Assembly: GCA_029265355.1 (NCBI GenBank)
Contig: JAJUJL010000001.1
Coordinates: forward strand, 1-64,000
DNA: 64,000 nucleotides
From: Chloroflexota bacterium
Lineage (GTDB): Bacteria > Chloroflexota > Anaerolineae > Anaerolineales > UBA4823
Direction of reading: 5' to 3'
The notes under the pieces are model-generated. The model saw only the letters and a list, made by a program, of their open reading frames with translations. It had not been told where the DNA came from and searched no databases. The position numbers and the translations under genes were made by a program. Below, piece by piece: positions 1 through 8,143 of the stretch. The first letter of the stretch is position 1. Every line of letters starts with the position of its first letter.

Positions 1-39
1 CCGAGTCCACGCCGGCGCGGGGCTTGGTGTTTAACCCCC

Positions 40-51
40 GGGGGGGGGGGG
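40..51. repeat. 12-G homopolymer next to a C5 tract
   Basis: A run of twelve G residues directly follows five C residues near the left edge of the window. The first 129 bases contain no gene that I can support. Such a tract may be a sequencing or assembly weak point, or a slippage-prone site upstream of the first gene. Nothing else distinguishes the two. Confidence 0.6.
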
Positions 52-94
52 CGTGCCAAATCGCAAGCCCCACCCCATTTTTTATTTTCTTTCG

Positions 95-100
95 TATAAT
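95..100 (+). promoter_or_regulatory. Candidate -10 element upstream of the PhaR-like gene
   Basis: A perfect TATAAT lies 30 bases before the start codon at 130. No good -35 is seen at the usual 17-base distance. It would give a short leader that carries the AAGGAG ribosome binding site at 117-122. The sequence match is direct; promoter function is inferred. Confidence 0.4.
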
Positions 101-129
101 CAGGCTGGGAATGCAAAAGGAGCCAGGCT

Positions 130-681
130 ATGCCAGTGATCAAACGCTACCCCAACCGCAAACTGTACGATACCGAAGCCAAGCAGTATATCACCCTGGA
201 AGGAATTGCTGACCTGATCCGCAGCGGGAAAGAGGTGCAGGTGATCGACAACGCCACCGGGGAAGACCTGACCGCCCTGACCCTCACCCAGATCATCTTC
301 GAGCAGGAGAAGAAACAAAGCGGCTTGCTGCCGCGCTCCGTGCTGGCGGGTGTGATCCGCGCTGGCGGCGATAGCCTGAGCGCCATCCAGCGCAGCCTGG
401 CCTCGCCGCGCAGCTTCTTGCAGCACGTGGACGAGGAGATCAAGCGCAGGATCAACGAGCTGGTCGGCAAAGGCGAGCTGCCCGAAGCGGAAGGCGAGCA
501 CCTGCTGGGTAAGCTGCTCTCGCCAGCGGGCGCGCCCAAAGCCGCTATCCAGCGGGAGATCGAACGCGCCCTGGATGAGCGTAACCTGCCCTCGCGTGAG
601 GATATCGATAAGCTGTCCTCCCAGCTCGCCGCGCTGGCGGAGAAGCTCGAGGAGTTGGGAAACACTGAACAGGATAAATAA
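130..681 (+). CDS. PHA/PHB accumulation regulator (PhaR-type DNA-binding domain) protein
   Basis: A 183-residue cytoplasmic protein. Residues 3-62 match the N-terminal PHB_acc_N DNA-binding domain of polyhydroxyalkanoate regulators: it opens MPVIKRYPNRKLYDTE, and the 'KRYPNRKLYDT' core with the following 'YITLEGIADLI' stretch is typical. The remainder is charged and helical, probably an oligomerising coiled coil (about 140-180). In proteobacteria PhaR represses phasin and PHA genes and senses granules. No PHA synthase or phasin gene lies nearby, so the target here is unknown. The ATG is preceded by AAGGAG with a 7-base gap, which fixes the start. The family call is firm; a role in PHA metabolism is only family knowledge. 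Confidence 0.82.
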   Translation: MPVIKRYPNRKLYDTEAKQYITLEGIADLIRSGKEVQVIDNATGEDLTALTLTQIIFEQEKKQSGLLPRSVLAGVIRAGGDSLSAIQRSLASPRSFLQHVDEEIKRRINELVGKGELPEAEGEHLLGKLLSPAGAPKAAIQREIERALDERNLPSREDIDKLSSQLAALAEKLEELGNTEQDK

Positions 682-752
682 TTGGAACCCCAGATCAATC
701 CAGGCAGATCAAACGAGTAAAGTATCTGTCTTCACCAGGGTGCATCTGTGGT

Positions 753-779
753 TTGCTGTCACTTTCTCATTTACAGCAA
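753..779 (+). terminator. Weak hairpin after the PhaR-like gene
   Basis: TTGCTGT and ACAGCAA form a 7-bp stem with a 13-base loop in the 134-base gap before the next gene. No clear U-tract follows, so this could be a weak terminator or chance. Nothing else is seen in this gap. Confidence 0.25.
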
Positions 780-815
780 GCTTAGTTTGAGCGGAGCTGA
801 ACCAACGAGAAGAGC

Positions 816-1352
816 ATGATACAGGTTACGGGTACTTACCACCGGACGTTTCGATTTCCTGCTGACTTGAATACCAGCTTCCACTACTTTCGCGACATCC
901 CCCACATCCTGGGGCTGATTCCGCATATCACGTTGTTGCAGAGCAGCCCTGCACAGCACTACCGCATGCTCTACCACACCACCGAGCTGGGCTTGTACCA
1001 GGTTAAGATTTACTGCGACCTGCGCGCCGAGGTGGATGAGCAAACGCGCACGCTGCGCATCCACTCTCAGCAGAACGGCTTCGCGCCGGTAAAGACCGGT
1101 GTGAGCATGTACGGATTGACCGGCCTCGGGGAATATTCCAGCCTCTCCACTTTTCGAGAAGCCGGGGAGCAGACCGAAATCGATTACCAGCTCAGGCTGC
1201 ATTTCGGCGTGCCAGCGCCGCTTGCGCTGCGCCTGCTGCCACGGGGCGCCCTCGAAAGCCTGGCGAGCAGCATTGCCAACCAGCGCATCGTGGAGATCGC
1301 CGAAGGCTTTATCCGCCGCTCGATCCAGGATTTTGAGGAGGCGCGAGCATGA
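816..1352 (+). CDS. SRPBCC-like (DUF1997-type) protein of unknown function
   Basis: A 178-residue soluble protein with no signal peptide. The N-terminus ('GTYHRTFRFPADL') and the alternating strand pattern resemble START/SRPBCC hydrophobic-ligand-binding proteins, particularly the DUF1997 group known from phototrophs. The long C-terminal helix (about 150-178) fits the closing helix of that fold. Function is unknown. Its stop overlaps the start of the following VOC gene by 4 bases (ATGA), so the two are probably translationally coupled. The fold call rests on pattern recognition only; a plain hypothetical protein is the alternative. Confidence 0.5.
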   Translation: MIQVTGTYHRTFRFPADLNTSFHYFRDIPHILGLIPHITLLQSSPAQHYRMLYHTTELGLYQVKIYCDLRAEVDEQTRTLRIHSQQNGFAPVKTGVSMYGLTGLGEYSSLSTFREAGEQTEIDYQLRLHFGVPAPLALRLLPRGALESLASSIANQRIVEIAEGFIRRSIQDFEEARA

Positions 1353-1714
1353 TCATGGAGATCATGGAAGTCATCCCGTATGTTCAGGACATGCAGGCTC
1401 AGGTTGGCTTTTACCGCGATATGCTGGGGCTGGCGGTCTCTTACCCCAAGCCACTCGAGGATTATCACAATGAGAGCTGGGTGACTCTTAACAGCGGCGC
1501 TGGCACGTTGGCGCTCCACAGCGGAGGTCAACGCTGCCTGGAAAAAGACACACCGATGGTTGTTTTCCGGTTGGCAGATATCCAAATGGCGCGCCAGGCA
1601 CTGGTGGAGCGTGGTGTGTCCATCGGCGAGATCTTCAGCGCCGCGCCCGGCGTGCAGGTGTGCCACTTCGCAGACTCGGAGGGCAACCCGCTGGCGCTGG
1701 ATATCGCTCATTGA
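1349..1714 (+). CDS. VOC-superfamily (glyoxalase/bleomycin-resistance-like) protein
   Basis: A single-domain protein of 121 residues with the paired beta-alpha-beta-beta-beta layout of the vicinal-oxygen-chelate fold. It opens 'EVIPYVQDMQAQVGFYRDMLGL' and closes 'HFADSEGNPLALDI', both hallmarks of the family. Members bind a metal and act as lyases, dioxygenases or drug-binding proteins, and the substrate cannot be read from sequence. GGAGG precedes the ATG by 7 bases. The start overlaps the previous stop, which supports co-transcription with the SRPBCC-like gene and probably the chromate transporter downstream. Confidence 0.85.
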   Translation: MIMEIMEVIPYVQDMQAQVGFYRDMLGLAVSYPKPLEDYHNESWVTLNSGAGTLALHSGGQRCLEKDTPMVVFRLADIQMARQALVERGVSIGEIFSAAPGVQVCHFADSEGNPLALDIAH

Positions 1715-1722
1715 TACCCGTT

Positions 1723-2925
1723 ATGTCTGCTGAGCCACGCCAGGAACGCCCATCAGCCTGGAGGCGCGATGTGCGCCTGCTTGAGCTGGCGCGGCTTTTC
1801 CTGCGCCTGGGCTTCACAGCCTTTGGCGGACCGGCAGCGCACATTGCCATGTATCACGATGAAGTTGTAAAACGTCGCAAGTGGCTGAGCGACCAGCAGT
1901 TCATGGATTTACTCGGCGCCACCAACCTGATCCCAGGCCCCAACTCCACCGAGATGGCCATCCACCTGGGCTACCTGCGCGCCGGTTGGCGCGGGTTGCT
2001 GGTTGCTGGCTGGTCTTTCATCCTGCCCTCCAGCGGCATTGTGCTGGCGCTTGCCTGTGGCTACACACGGTTTGGATCGCTGCCTGAAATCGGCTGGCTC
2101 CTGTATGGGATCAAGCCGGTTGTGATCGCCATTATCTTGCAGGCGCTGTGGGCGCTGGGGCGCACGGCGGTCAAGGACGCCCTGACTGCAGCCGCGATGC
2201 TGCTGGCGCTGGCGCTGTACTTCCTGGGCGTGAATCCCATCCTGGCGCTGCTGGTTGGCGCAGGGCTGGCGCTGGGCGGCAAATGGCTGCCGGAGCTACT
2301 GCGCAAACCTGGTATGGGATTATGGCTGCTGCCCTCGGGCTGGCTGGCGCAGCTTTCTACCGCAGCCGGGCAGATTCCGCCGGCGCCCAGCGCCGAGCCG
2401 TTTTCGCTCAGCGCGCTGTTCTTTATCTTTCTGAAGATCGGCTCGGTGCTGTACGGCAGCGGTTATGTGCTGCTGGCCTTCCTGCACAGCGATTTCGTCG
2501 CCAGGCTGGGCTGGCTGACCGACCAGCAGCTCTTGGATGCCATCGCCATCGGGCAGGTCACTCCCGGCCCGGTGTTTACCACCGCCACTTTCATCGGCTA
2601 CCTGCTGGGCGGCGCGCCAGGGGCGCTGCTGGCAACGCTGGGCATCTTCTTGCCTTCGTTCGTCTTCGTCGCCCTGAGCAATCCGCTCATCCCGCGCCTG
2701 CGCCAATCGAGAATCACCTCTCAGGTACTGGATGGCGTCAACGCCGCTTCGCTGGGCTTGATGGCCGGGGTGGCCTGGCAACTGGCGCGCGCTGCTTTGG
2801 TCGATATCCCGGCGCTGGTCGCCGGGCTGCTCGCTGCAGCGCTGCTGCTGCGCTATCAACTGAATTCGACCTGGCTGGTGCTGGGCGGCGCTCTCTTCGG
2901 GCTGCTGCGCGCCAATCCGCTGTAA
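1723..2925 (+). CDS. chrA: ChrA-type chromate transporter, two-domain form
   Basis: A 400-residue membrane protein made of two homologous chromate-transporter domains (about 25-200 and 227-400), the long ChrA form of the CHR family. Domain 1 has FGGP at 34-37 and PGPNSTE at 71-77. Domain 2 repeats the pattern with a Gly-rich helix and TPGP near 280. Most of the chain is hydrophobic helices. ChrA proteins expel chromate, or move related oxyanions, using the membrane potential. An in-frame upstream extension is open, but the ATG at 1723, 8 bases after the VOC stop, is preferred because the extension overlaps that gene. Chromate itself as substrate is assumed from the family. Confidence 0.88.
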   Translation: MSAEPRQERPSAWRRDVRLLELARLFLRLGFTAFGGPAAHIAMYHDEVVKRRKWLSDQQFMDLLGATNLIPGPNSTEMAIHLGYLRAGWRGLLVAGWSFILPSSGIVLALACGYTRFGSLPEIGWLLYGIKPVVIAIILQALWALGRTAVKDALTAAAMLLALALYFLGVNPILALLVGAGLALGGKWLPELLRKPGMGLWLLPSGWLAQLSTAAGQIPPAPSAEPFSLSALFFIFLKIGSVLYGSGYVLLAFLHSDFVARLGWLTDQQLLDAIAIGQVTPGPVFTTATFIGYLLGGAPGALLATLGIFLPSFVFVALSNPLIPRLRQSRITSQVLDGVNAASLGLMAGVAWQLARAALVDIPALVAGLLAAALLLRYQLNSTWLVLGGALFGLLRANPL

Positions 2926-2958
2926 GTACCGCCAATAATTCTGTGATTGGAGCTGAGT

Positions 2959-4989
2959 ATGCAACAACGTACCCCCCTCATCACCATGATCCTGGCATTG
3001 GCTGCCGCCAGCCTGGCTTGCCGCCTGTTCACCGGTGGTTTGCAAACGTCTGAGCCCACCCCAACCTCCCCTGCCCCCACGCGCACGCCGACGCGGCTGC
3101 CTCCCATACCGGTCGAGCCAGGCGCCAAAAACCCGGATGAGCCAGTCTTCGTCAGCGGAGAGATTCCCTACACCTCGCCTTTCTTTGTCAACATGATCGC
3201 CGAGCCGTTCGTGATGCTGGAAGACCAGGCAGGTTTTGCCCGGCGTGACAAGGAGTTTCGCTTTGCGCTGGAAGGGCAGGCCATCGGCCCGGTGCAGGTT
3301 GACGAAGACTTGAAACTCACCTACAGCCTGGCCTTGCCCGCCATCCCCCAGGGCACCTACCTGGACCTGGACAACGACGGCGAGCGCGACACCGGCGTGC
3401 AGGTTTTCGCCGTGGCCTACTGGTTCAATACCTGGGGACCTCCGTTCCTGGAGGAGCGCGATGGCAAAGGCTGGTCTACCGCCCACGCCTCCACCATCAC
3501 CGATCCGGAGAACGATTATGAGATCACCGGCGGGCACCTGATCGTGTGGTCGCCCGATGACCAGCAGTCCTTCCCCAGCGGTTTCGGCCCGGATGGCAAA
3601 CTGTTCACCGAGGACGATCCCGCCGCGCCAATCGCCCCAGGATACTCGCTGGTCAACCTGAACGAGGAGCCGTTCGAGGTGTCCAAATCAGCGCGCATCG
3701 AGCTCACGCTGATCGAGGGCCAGGGCGAGGTGAAAGACTACTCCGATATGGATTACGAAGCCGCCTTCCGTCGCATGCTGGAAAAAGTGTCCCGCGAGTA
3801 TCCTTTTACCGAAGAGAAGAATATTGACTGGCAGCAGCTCACCGAAACCTACGCCGAACGCGCCGCCCAGGCGGACAACGCCGAGGATTTTTACCGCGCG
3901 GTGCGCGACTTCACACACCAAATCCCAGACGGGCACGTATCCGTATCCTTCAATGCGCAGGTGTTCTTCGAAGAACAAGGCGGCAGTTTTGGCATGGTGC
4001 TGGCTGAGCTGAGCGACGGGCGCATCATCGTCACCCAGGTGCTGCCGGACTTGCCCGCCGAGCAGGCCGGCATCCTGCCTGGCGCAGAGATCGTGGAGTG
4101 GGAAGGGCGCCCGGTCAAGGAGGCGTTGGCAGAGATCGAACCCTACCTGGGACCTTACTCCACAGACCACGACCGGCGCCTCGACCAGCTCATTTTCCTG
4201 ACACGCATGCCGGTTGGAGAAAGGGTGCGCCTGAGCTATAGAAACCCGGGCGCGGCCTCGCCGCAGGTCGCCAACTTGCAAGCGGAGATCGATTATGAGT
4301 CGCTCTTCGCCGCCCTGCCGAGCCTGCAGCAAGACGCCCTGGCAATGCCGATCGAGGGACGGGTGCTGGAAGATTCAGGCCTGGGCTACCTGCGCATCAA
4401 CACCTTCTCCGACGATTACAGCCTGATGGCCAAGCTGTGGGAGCGCTACATCAGCGAGCTGATCGACAACGAAATTCCAGGCCTGATCTTGGACCTGCGC
4501 GTCAACAGCGGCGGCTCCAGCGGCTTGAGCCTGGATTTCGCCGGCTACCTGTTCGATCATGAGATCGAGGTTTACGAGGGCTACTACTATAACGAGAACT
4601 CTCAGCAGTTCGAGCCCACCGGTTACCCGGCCAAAATCCAGCCCGCCCCAAAATATTACGACGGGCCAATTGCTGTGCTGATCAGCGCCGACTGCTTCAG
4701 CGCCTGCGAGGGGTTCAGTTACGCCATGTCGTTGGAAGATCGTTCCATACTGGTGGGTCACTACCCCACCGCTGGGGCTTTCGGCGAGGTGGGGCTCGGG
4801 CAGTACAAGCTGCCAGGGGATCTTTCGCTGCAGTTTCCCACCGGCCGCCCAATCACCCCGAATGGCGATATCCTGATCGAAGGAATGGGCGTTCAGCCGG
4901 ATATCCTGGTGCCGGTCACTTATGAGAGCGCCATGGGACAGGTGGACGCCGTGCTGGAGGCGGCGATCAAAGCGCTTCTTGAAGAGTAG
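2959..4989 (+). CDS. S41 (C-terminal-processing-like) peptidase lipoprotein with PDZ domain
   Basis: A 676-residue exported protein. The N-terminus is hydrophobic and ends in a Ser-Leu-Ala-Cys lipobox-like site, followed by a Pro/Thr-rich tether. About residues 30-270 are a family-specific extracellular region. A PDZ domain covers roughly 341-425 ('VLPDLPAEQAGILPGAEIVEW'), then the S41 core (about 470-640) with LDLRVNSGG and a 'CFSACEGF' motif placing the likely nucleophile Ser near 581. The lysine of classical Ctp enzymes is not evident: PTAGAFG stands where GxxTxGKG is expected, as in Lys-less S41 subgroups. GGAG 6 bases before the ATG selects this start over an in-frame TTG. It faces the next gene convergently with only 17 bases between. 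Confidence 0.85.
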   Translation: MQQRTPLITMILALAAASLACRLFTGGLQTSEPTPTSPAPTRTPTRLPPIPVEPGAKNPDEPVFVSGEIPYTSPFFVNMIAEPFVMLEDQAGFARRDKEFRFALEGQAIGPVQVDEDLKLTYSLALPAIPQGTYLDLDNDGERDTGVQVFAVAYWFNTWGPPFLEERDGKGWSTAHASTITDPENDYEITGGHLIVWSPDDQQSFPSGFGPDGKLFTEDDPAAPIAPGYSLVNLNEEPFEVSKSARIELTLIEGQGEVKDYSDMDYEAAFRRMLEKVSREYPFTEEKNIDWQQLTETYAERAAQADNAEDFYRAVRDFTHQIPDGHVSVSFNAQVFFEEQGGSFGMVLAELSDGRIIVTQVLPDLPAEQAGILPGAEIVEWEGRPVKEALAEIEPYLGPYSTDHDRRLDQLIFLTRMPVGERVRLSYRNPGAASPQVANLQAEIDYESLFAALPSLQQDALAMPIEGRVLEDSGLGYLRINTFSDDYSLMAKLWERYISELIDNEIPGLILDLRVNSGGSSGLSLDFAGYLFDHEIEVYEGYYYNENSQQFEPTGYPAKIQPAPKYYDGPIAVLISADCFSACEGFSYAMSLEDRSILVGHYPTAGAFGEVGLGQYKLPGDLSLQFPTGRPITPNGDILIEGMGVQPDILVPVTYESAMGQVDAVLEAAIKALLEE

Positions 4990-5006
4990 AGGGGCTGTCC
5001 GGAATG

Positions 5007-6569
5007 CTATGGCGCTGCCGGTGTACGCCAGATCAGGTACACCGGCGGCAGACCGATGGTGATGGGCGGATCTTCCACATCCGGCAACTCCAGGGGATTG
5101 CCGTACAGATCAAAGTAGGCTGCCGGCCTGTCCTGCAAGCGAATCTCGTGCGTCTCGCCGTCCAGCGACCACAGCAGCCAGATCTCACGGTCTGCCTGCC
5201 GCCAGCGGTAGCCTTTCACCCCCGGATAGTCGTTCACCTCCCCCAGGTAAACCGCATCCTGGAGCTGTTGAACGTTGAACGCGAACGCGTTCAACGCCGG
5301 CTGGGGCTGCAAGCCGGGCAGATTCACCAACTGCGAGGCGCGCCAGCCGGTCAGGCTGTACCAGATATTGGCTTGCAAGCCCTCCGCCAACGCCGCAGCA
5401 TTGGCCTGCGCCAGGTAAGCCGCCTTGGTCTGCAGGAAATCCTCCTGGCGACAGGGTTCTTCAGTGCCCTCGCGCCCACACAGCAGCGCCACCTCGGTAT
5501 TGAACAACGCTTTGCCAGACGCACCATAAGACGCCAGCAATGCCTTAAGATAGCGCACCTTGGGCGTCAGCACCGGCCCGTTCAGATCCCAGGCGCTGCG
5601 CCACACCGAGCTGCCATATTTGCCCGCCTCGCCGTAGTAATAGTCATAGGCATGGAAGCTGATACCATCGAAAGCATTGCCAGCGCCGGCCTTCAACACG
5701 CCTTCCAGGAAGCGCGTGGAGGTGCAGTCGCGCAGCTTGCCCGATCCCGGCGGATCCTCCGGTGGGTCGACTGGATCGCAGTCCAGCACCAGCCCGCCCA
5801 CCAGCACTTGCGCCTGGGGGTCGGCTCGCTTGATCATCGGATAGACCACCTTGAGCATCTCACCGTAATACGCACCGCCGTAATAGGGATCGTCCGCCTC
5901 ACCCCAGCAGCCAAAGGGACTATCAGGCGGCACCAGGCGGTGATCGATGTCTGGCTCGTTACCCAGCTCCCAATAGCGCACATTGTAGGGCGGCTGCCCA
6001 TAACGCTGCACCAACGCCTGGAGATACTGCCCGTAGTCTTCGAAGGCGTTCTCCGCGACTGGGCCGCACAGCACGCCGGGATATTTCTGCGCCCACGCGG
6101 GGGTAAATAGCAGTGCGGCAATCACTTGCAACCCAGACTGCGCCGCCAGCGCCAGTCCAGCTTCATCCGAGGTATTCCAACGAAAATCAGCCGGTTCGCT
6201 GTTCTGCGGTTCGATCTCGTTCCAGCGAAAACGGTCGAAGCGCGTCCAGCGCGCTCCGGCTTGCTGCAGCACGCTCACCTGGAGTTGATCCGACAGGCGG
6301 TTGATGTGCACACCCCAAAACGGCGCTACCGGTGCAGCCGGTGTGCTGGTCCAGGTGGGCTCAGGCGTGGGTGTTGACGTGGCTGTGGGCGCTGGTGTGG
6401 CGGTGGCGGGCGCTACGGGCGCGGGCGCTGCGGGCGTACTGGTCGGCGGCAGAATGGTCGGGGTAGCTGCGGGCAAGGTAGGCGTTGGCAACGGCGCTGG
6501 CGCCGGGCGGCAGGAGGTCAGCATCCACAGCAATGCAACGAGAAGACTCAAAACTCTCTTTGGAATCAT
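5007..6569 (-). CDS. Clan GH-A-like glycoside hydrolase lipoprotein (paralog of the 36649-38157 gene)
   Basis: A 520-residue secreted lipoprotein with a perfect Leu-Thr-Ser-Cys lipobox (Cys20) and a Pro/Thr/Ala-rich tether to about residue 80. The TIM-barrel-like part carries GNEPD (Glu205, likely acid/base) and FNTE (Glu359, likely nucleophile), the two carboxylates of clan GH-A (GH39/GH5-like). A 'FGCWG' block near 219-223 and a C-terminal beta domain follow. A similar protein lies at 36649-38157 with the same blocks. The substrate is unknown; a polysaccharide related to the adjacent locus is an inference. GGAG stands about 8 bases before the ATG. A strong terminator upstream separates it from the locus transcript. 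Confidence 0.8.
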   Translation of the reverse strand: MIPKRVLSLLVALLWMLTSCRPAPAPLPTPTLPAATPTILPPTSTPAAPAPVAPATATPAPTATSTPTPEPTWTSTPAAPVAPFWGVHINRLSDQLQVSVLQQAGARWTRFDRFRWNEIEPQNSEPADFRWNTSDEAGLALAAQSGLQVIAALLFTPAWAQKYPGVLCGPVAENAFEDYGQYLQALVQRYGQPPYNVRYWELGNEPDIDHRLVPPDSPFGCWGEADDPYYGGAYYGEMLKVVYPMIKRADPQAQVLVGGLVLDCDPVDPPEDPPGSGKLRDCTSTRFLEGVLKAGAGNAFDGISFHAYDYYYGEAGKYGSSVWRSAWDLNGPVLTPKVRYLKALLASYGASGKALFNTEVALLCGREGTEEPCRQEDFLQTKAAYLAQANAAALAEGLQANIWYSLTGWRASQLVNLPGLQPQPALNAFAFNVQQLQDAVYLGEVNDYPGVKGYRWRQADREIWLLWSLDGETHEIRLQDRPAAYFDLYGNPLELPDVEDPPITIGLPPVYLIWRTPAAP

Positions 6570-6675
6570 CTAGCGATCTCCATTCTGATGTCTCATCCCG
6601 AGTAACTCCACGGCCCCATCACACGGCGACAGGAGCAATCTCCAATGGACAGGCGGCTTCCAGGCTTCGCTCCTG

Positions 6676-6746
6676 AAAAAAGGGGCAAGCATTTGCCACA
6701 GCCCACCCAGCAGAGAGGTGCCCTGATCCAGGCAAATGCTTACCCC
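6676..6746 (-). terminator. Strong intrinsic terminator closing the polysaccharide locus
   Basis: On the minus strand a 16-bp stem (arms 6731-6746 and 6682-6697, one G-U wobble) with a 33-base loop is followed by six T residues (6681-6676). This is a textbook rho-independent terminator apart from the long loop. It lies 120 bases after the last gene of the locus and upstream of the glycosidase gene. The rest of 6570-6865 shows no gene: short frames there lack family features. Confidence 0.8.
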
Positions 6747-6865
6747 GCCCCCGCTGGCTTTCCGGTTTCGCTCAGCTACGAGAGCGACAGTCCACCAGGA
6801 GAGTTTCATCCCAAATAAAAAGCGTGATAACGCCGTGGAATTACTTGCAGCAACATGCTGTTTTC

Positions 6866-8143
6866 TCAGGAGCGCTGCGTAGAATCACGCCGGGCGGGTA
6901 TGATCGTGGATGCCTGCCCGCGCCAAAGCCGCTCCAGGAACATGGCATCCAGCAGGATCAGGGCGTAATCGAACGGCAGGCGAAAGCGAATGCGGGTGAA
7001 GAAAACCGCCGTGACCAGGGCGCTGAGCAGGTACACACTCACCAGCAGCCACTCAAAGCCGGTGAGCGGAAAGCGGCGCGCCAGCCCCAGGCGCACCAGG
7101 CCCAGCAGCAGCAGGGAGCCGTAGGTGAGCAGCATGACCCCATTTGCCAGGCTCAATCCGCTCACCTGAGTGACCAGCTGATTGCGATAATTGAAGTAGT
7201 TGAGCACTTTTAGCAGGTAAATGCGCACCGCTGCGGCGGGATGGTTGAGAATAAAGGCCAGCGCCTTCTGGCGGAAGTAGCGGTCGCGCGCCAGCTCGCT
7301 CATGCCGTTGGCGGCTTCCCGATAATCACCGATCCCTACCATCGTGCCAGCATCCGGCACACTGTGCGGCGAGTTGCCCAGCAGCAGGTTTTCTCCCGAA
7401 TTGGCAGCCACCGGAATGAAGGCGTCAAAAACCAGCCAGTTGCGCACCGTCCATGCGCCGAGCATCAGCAGCGCTCCGCTCAGGAAGAGCGACAGTCGCG
7501 CCAGCAACCAAGATGGGCGTTTCACCAGCAGCCAGATCACAAACACCGGGAGCGTGAAGGCAAAGATTGGCACAGTCAGCACCAACCAGCCCAAAAGCAG
7601 CCCGGCAGCGCCAGCGCGCCACAGCGAGCTGTGCAGATCCGCCAACAGATATAGCACCAGCACAAACAGCATCCCTGCCAGGGTCTGCGGGTAGAAGGCG
7701 CCTGCGGTGAAAAAGAGCACCGCGTACGCGCAAGCCAGGAGCGCCGCCAGCAAACCGGCAGTTTTGCTCTGCAGTCGCCCCAACAGTCGGTAGAGCGCTG
7801 CCAGGGTCAGCCCGAATGCCAGGAAATTGCTCCAACGCAAGCCAACGAGCCCAGCGCCCAATGCCCGGAAAGGCAGTAACCACAGCACATAGCCCGGAGC
7901 GCGGTAGGCGCTGGGAGTGCGGCCATCCAATGAGTATGAGCCAATCACCAGCAAGTTGTCGACCAGCGCCAGGTAGTCTGCTTCATCGGGCAAAAATCGA
8001 AGCAGCTCGCCGAGGTAAAAGGCGTACATAGCGCCGCCCAGCAGCACCAGCACAATCAGCGCCAAAACCAGCCGCGAGGCGTGCAGCTCAGCCCTGGTCA
8101 TCCAAAGCGCCAACGCTCGACTAAAGCCGCTCATACAGATCAC
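6866..8143 (-). CDS. GT-C-type membrane glycosyltransferase (PMT/ArnT-like)
   Basis: A 425-residue polytopic membrane protein. After the first helix comes an acidic loop with 'FLPDEADYLALV' and then an Arg-x-Pro-Gly-Tyr region ('AYRAPGYVLWLLPF'), the layout of dolichyl-phosphate-mannose-type GT-C enzymes that use polyprenyl-phosphate sugars on the outer membrane face. It is the last gene of the locus. A GTG start overlaps the previous stop (GTGA); an ATG three codons further in is an equally possible start. Acceptor and donor are unknown. It stands in a row of three similar membrane enzymes. Confidence 0.7.
   Translation of the reverse strand: MICMSGFSRALALWMTRAELHASRLVLALIVLVLLGGAMYAFYLGELLRFLPDEADYLALVDNLLVIGSYSLDGRTPSAYRAPGYVLWLLPFRALGAGLVGLRWSNFLAFGLTLAALYRLLGRLQSKTAGLLAALLACAYAVLFFTAGAFYPQTLAGMLFVLVLYLLADLHSSLWRAGAAGLLLGWLVLTVPIFAFTLPVFVIWLLVKRPSWLLARLSLFLSGALLMLGAWTVRNWLVFDAFIPVAANSGENLLLGNSPHSVPDAGTMVGIGDYREAANGMSELARDRYFRQKALAFILNHPAAAVRIYLLKVLNYFNYRNQLVTQVSGLSLANGVMLLTYGSLLLLGLVRLGLARRFPLTGFEWLLVSVYLLSALVTAVFFTRIRFRLPFDYALILLDAMFLERLWRGQASTIIPARRDSTQRS

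Noticed and set aside
1660-1722. 21-codon N-terminal extension of the chromate transporter
   Set aside because: It overlaps the end of the VOC gene. The ATG at 1723 sits just after that stop and gives a standard ChrA N-terminus.
5004-6110. 368-codon open frame on the plus strand
   Set aside because: Antisense to the first glycosidase gene and without any recognisable motif.
6682-6746. Riboswitch in the leader of the first glycosidase gene
   Set aside because: The long stem with six T residues on the minus strand is fully explained as a terminator of the upstream operon. No conserved riboswitch core was recognised in its loop.
6570-6809. 79-codon frame on the minus strand upstream of the glycosidase
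   Set aside because: It runs through the strong terminator hairpin at 6676-6746, lacks a ribosome site and resembles nothing.
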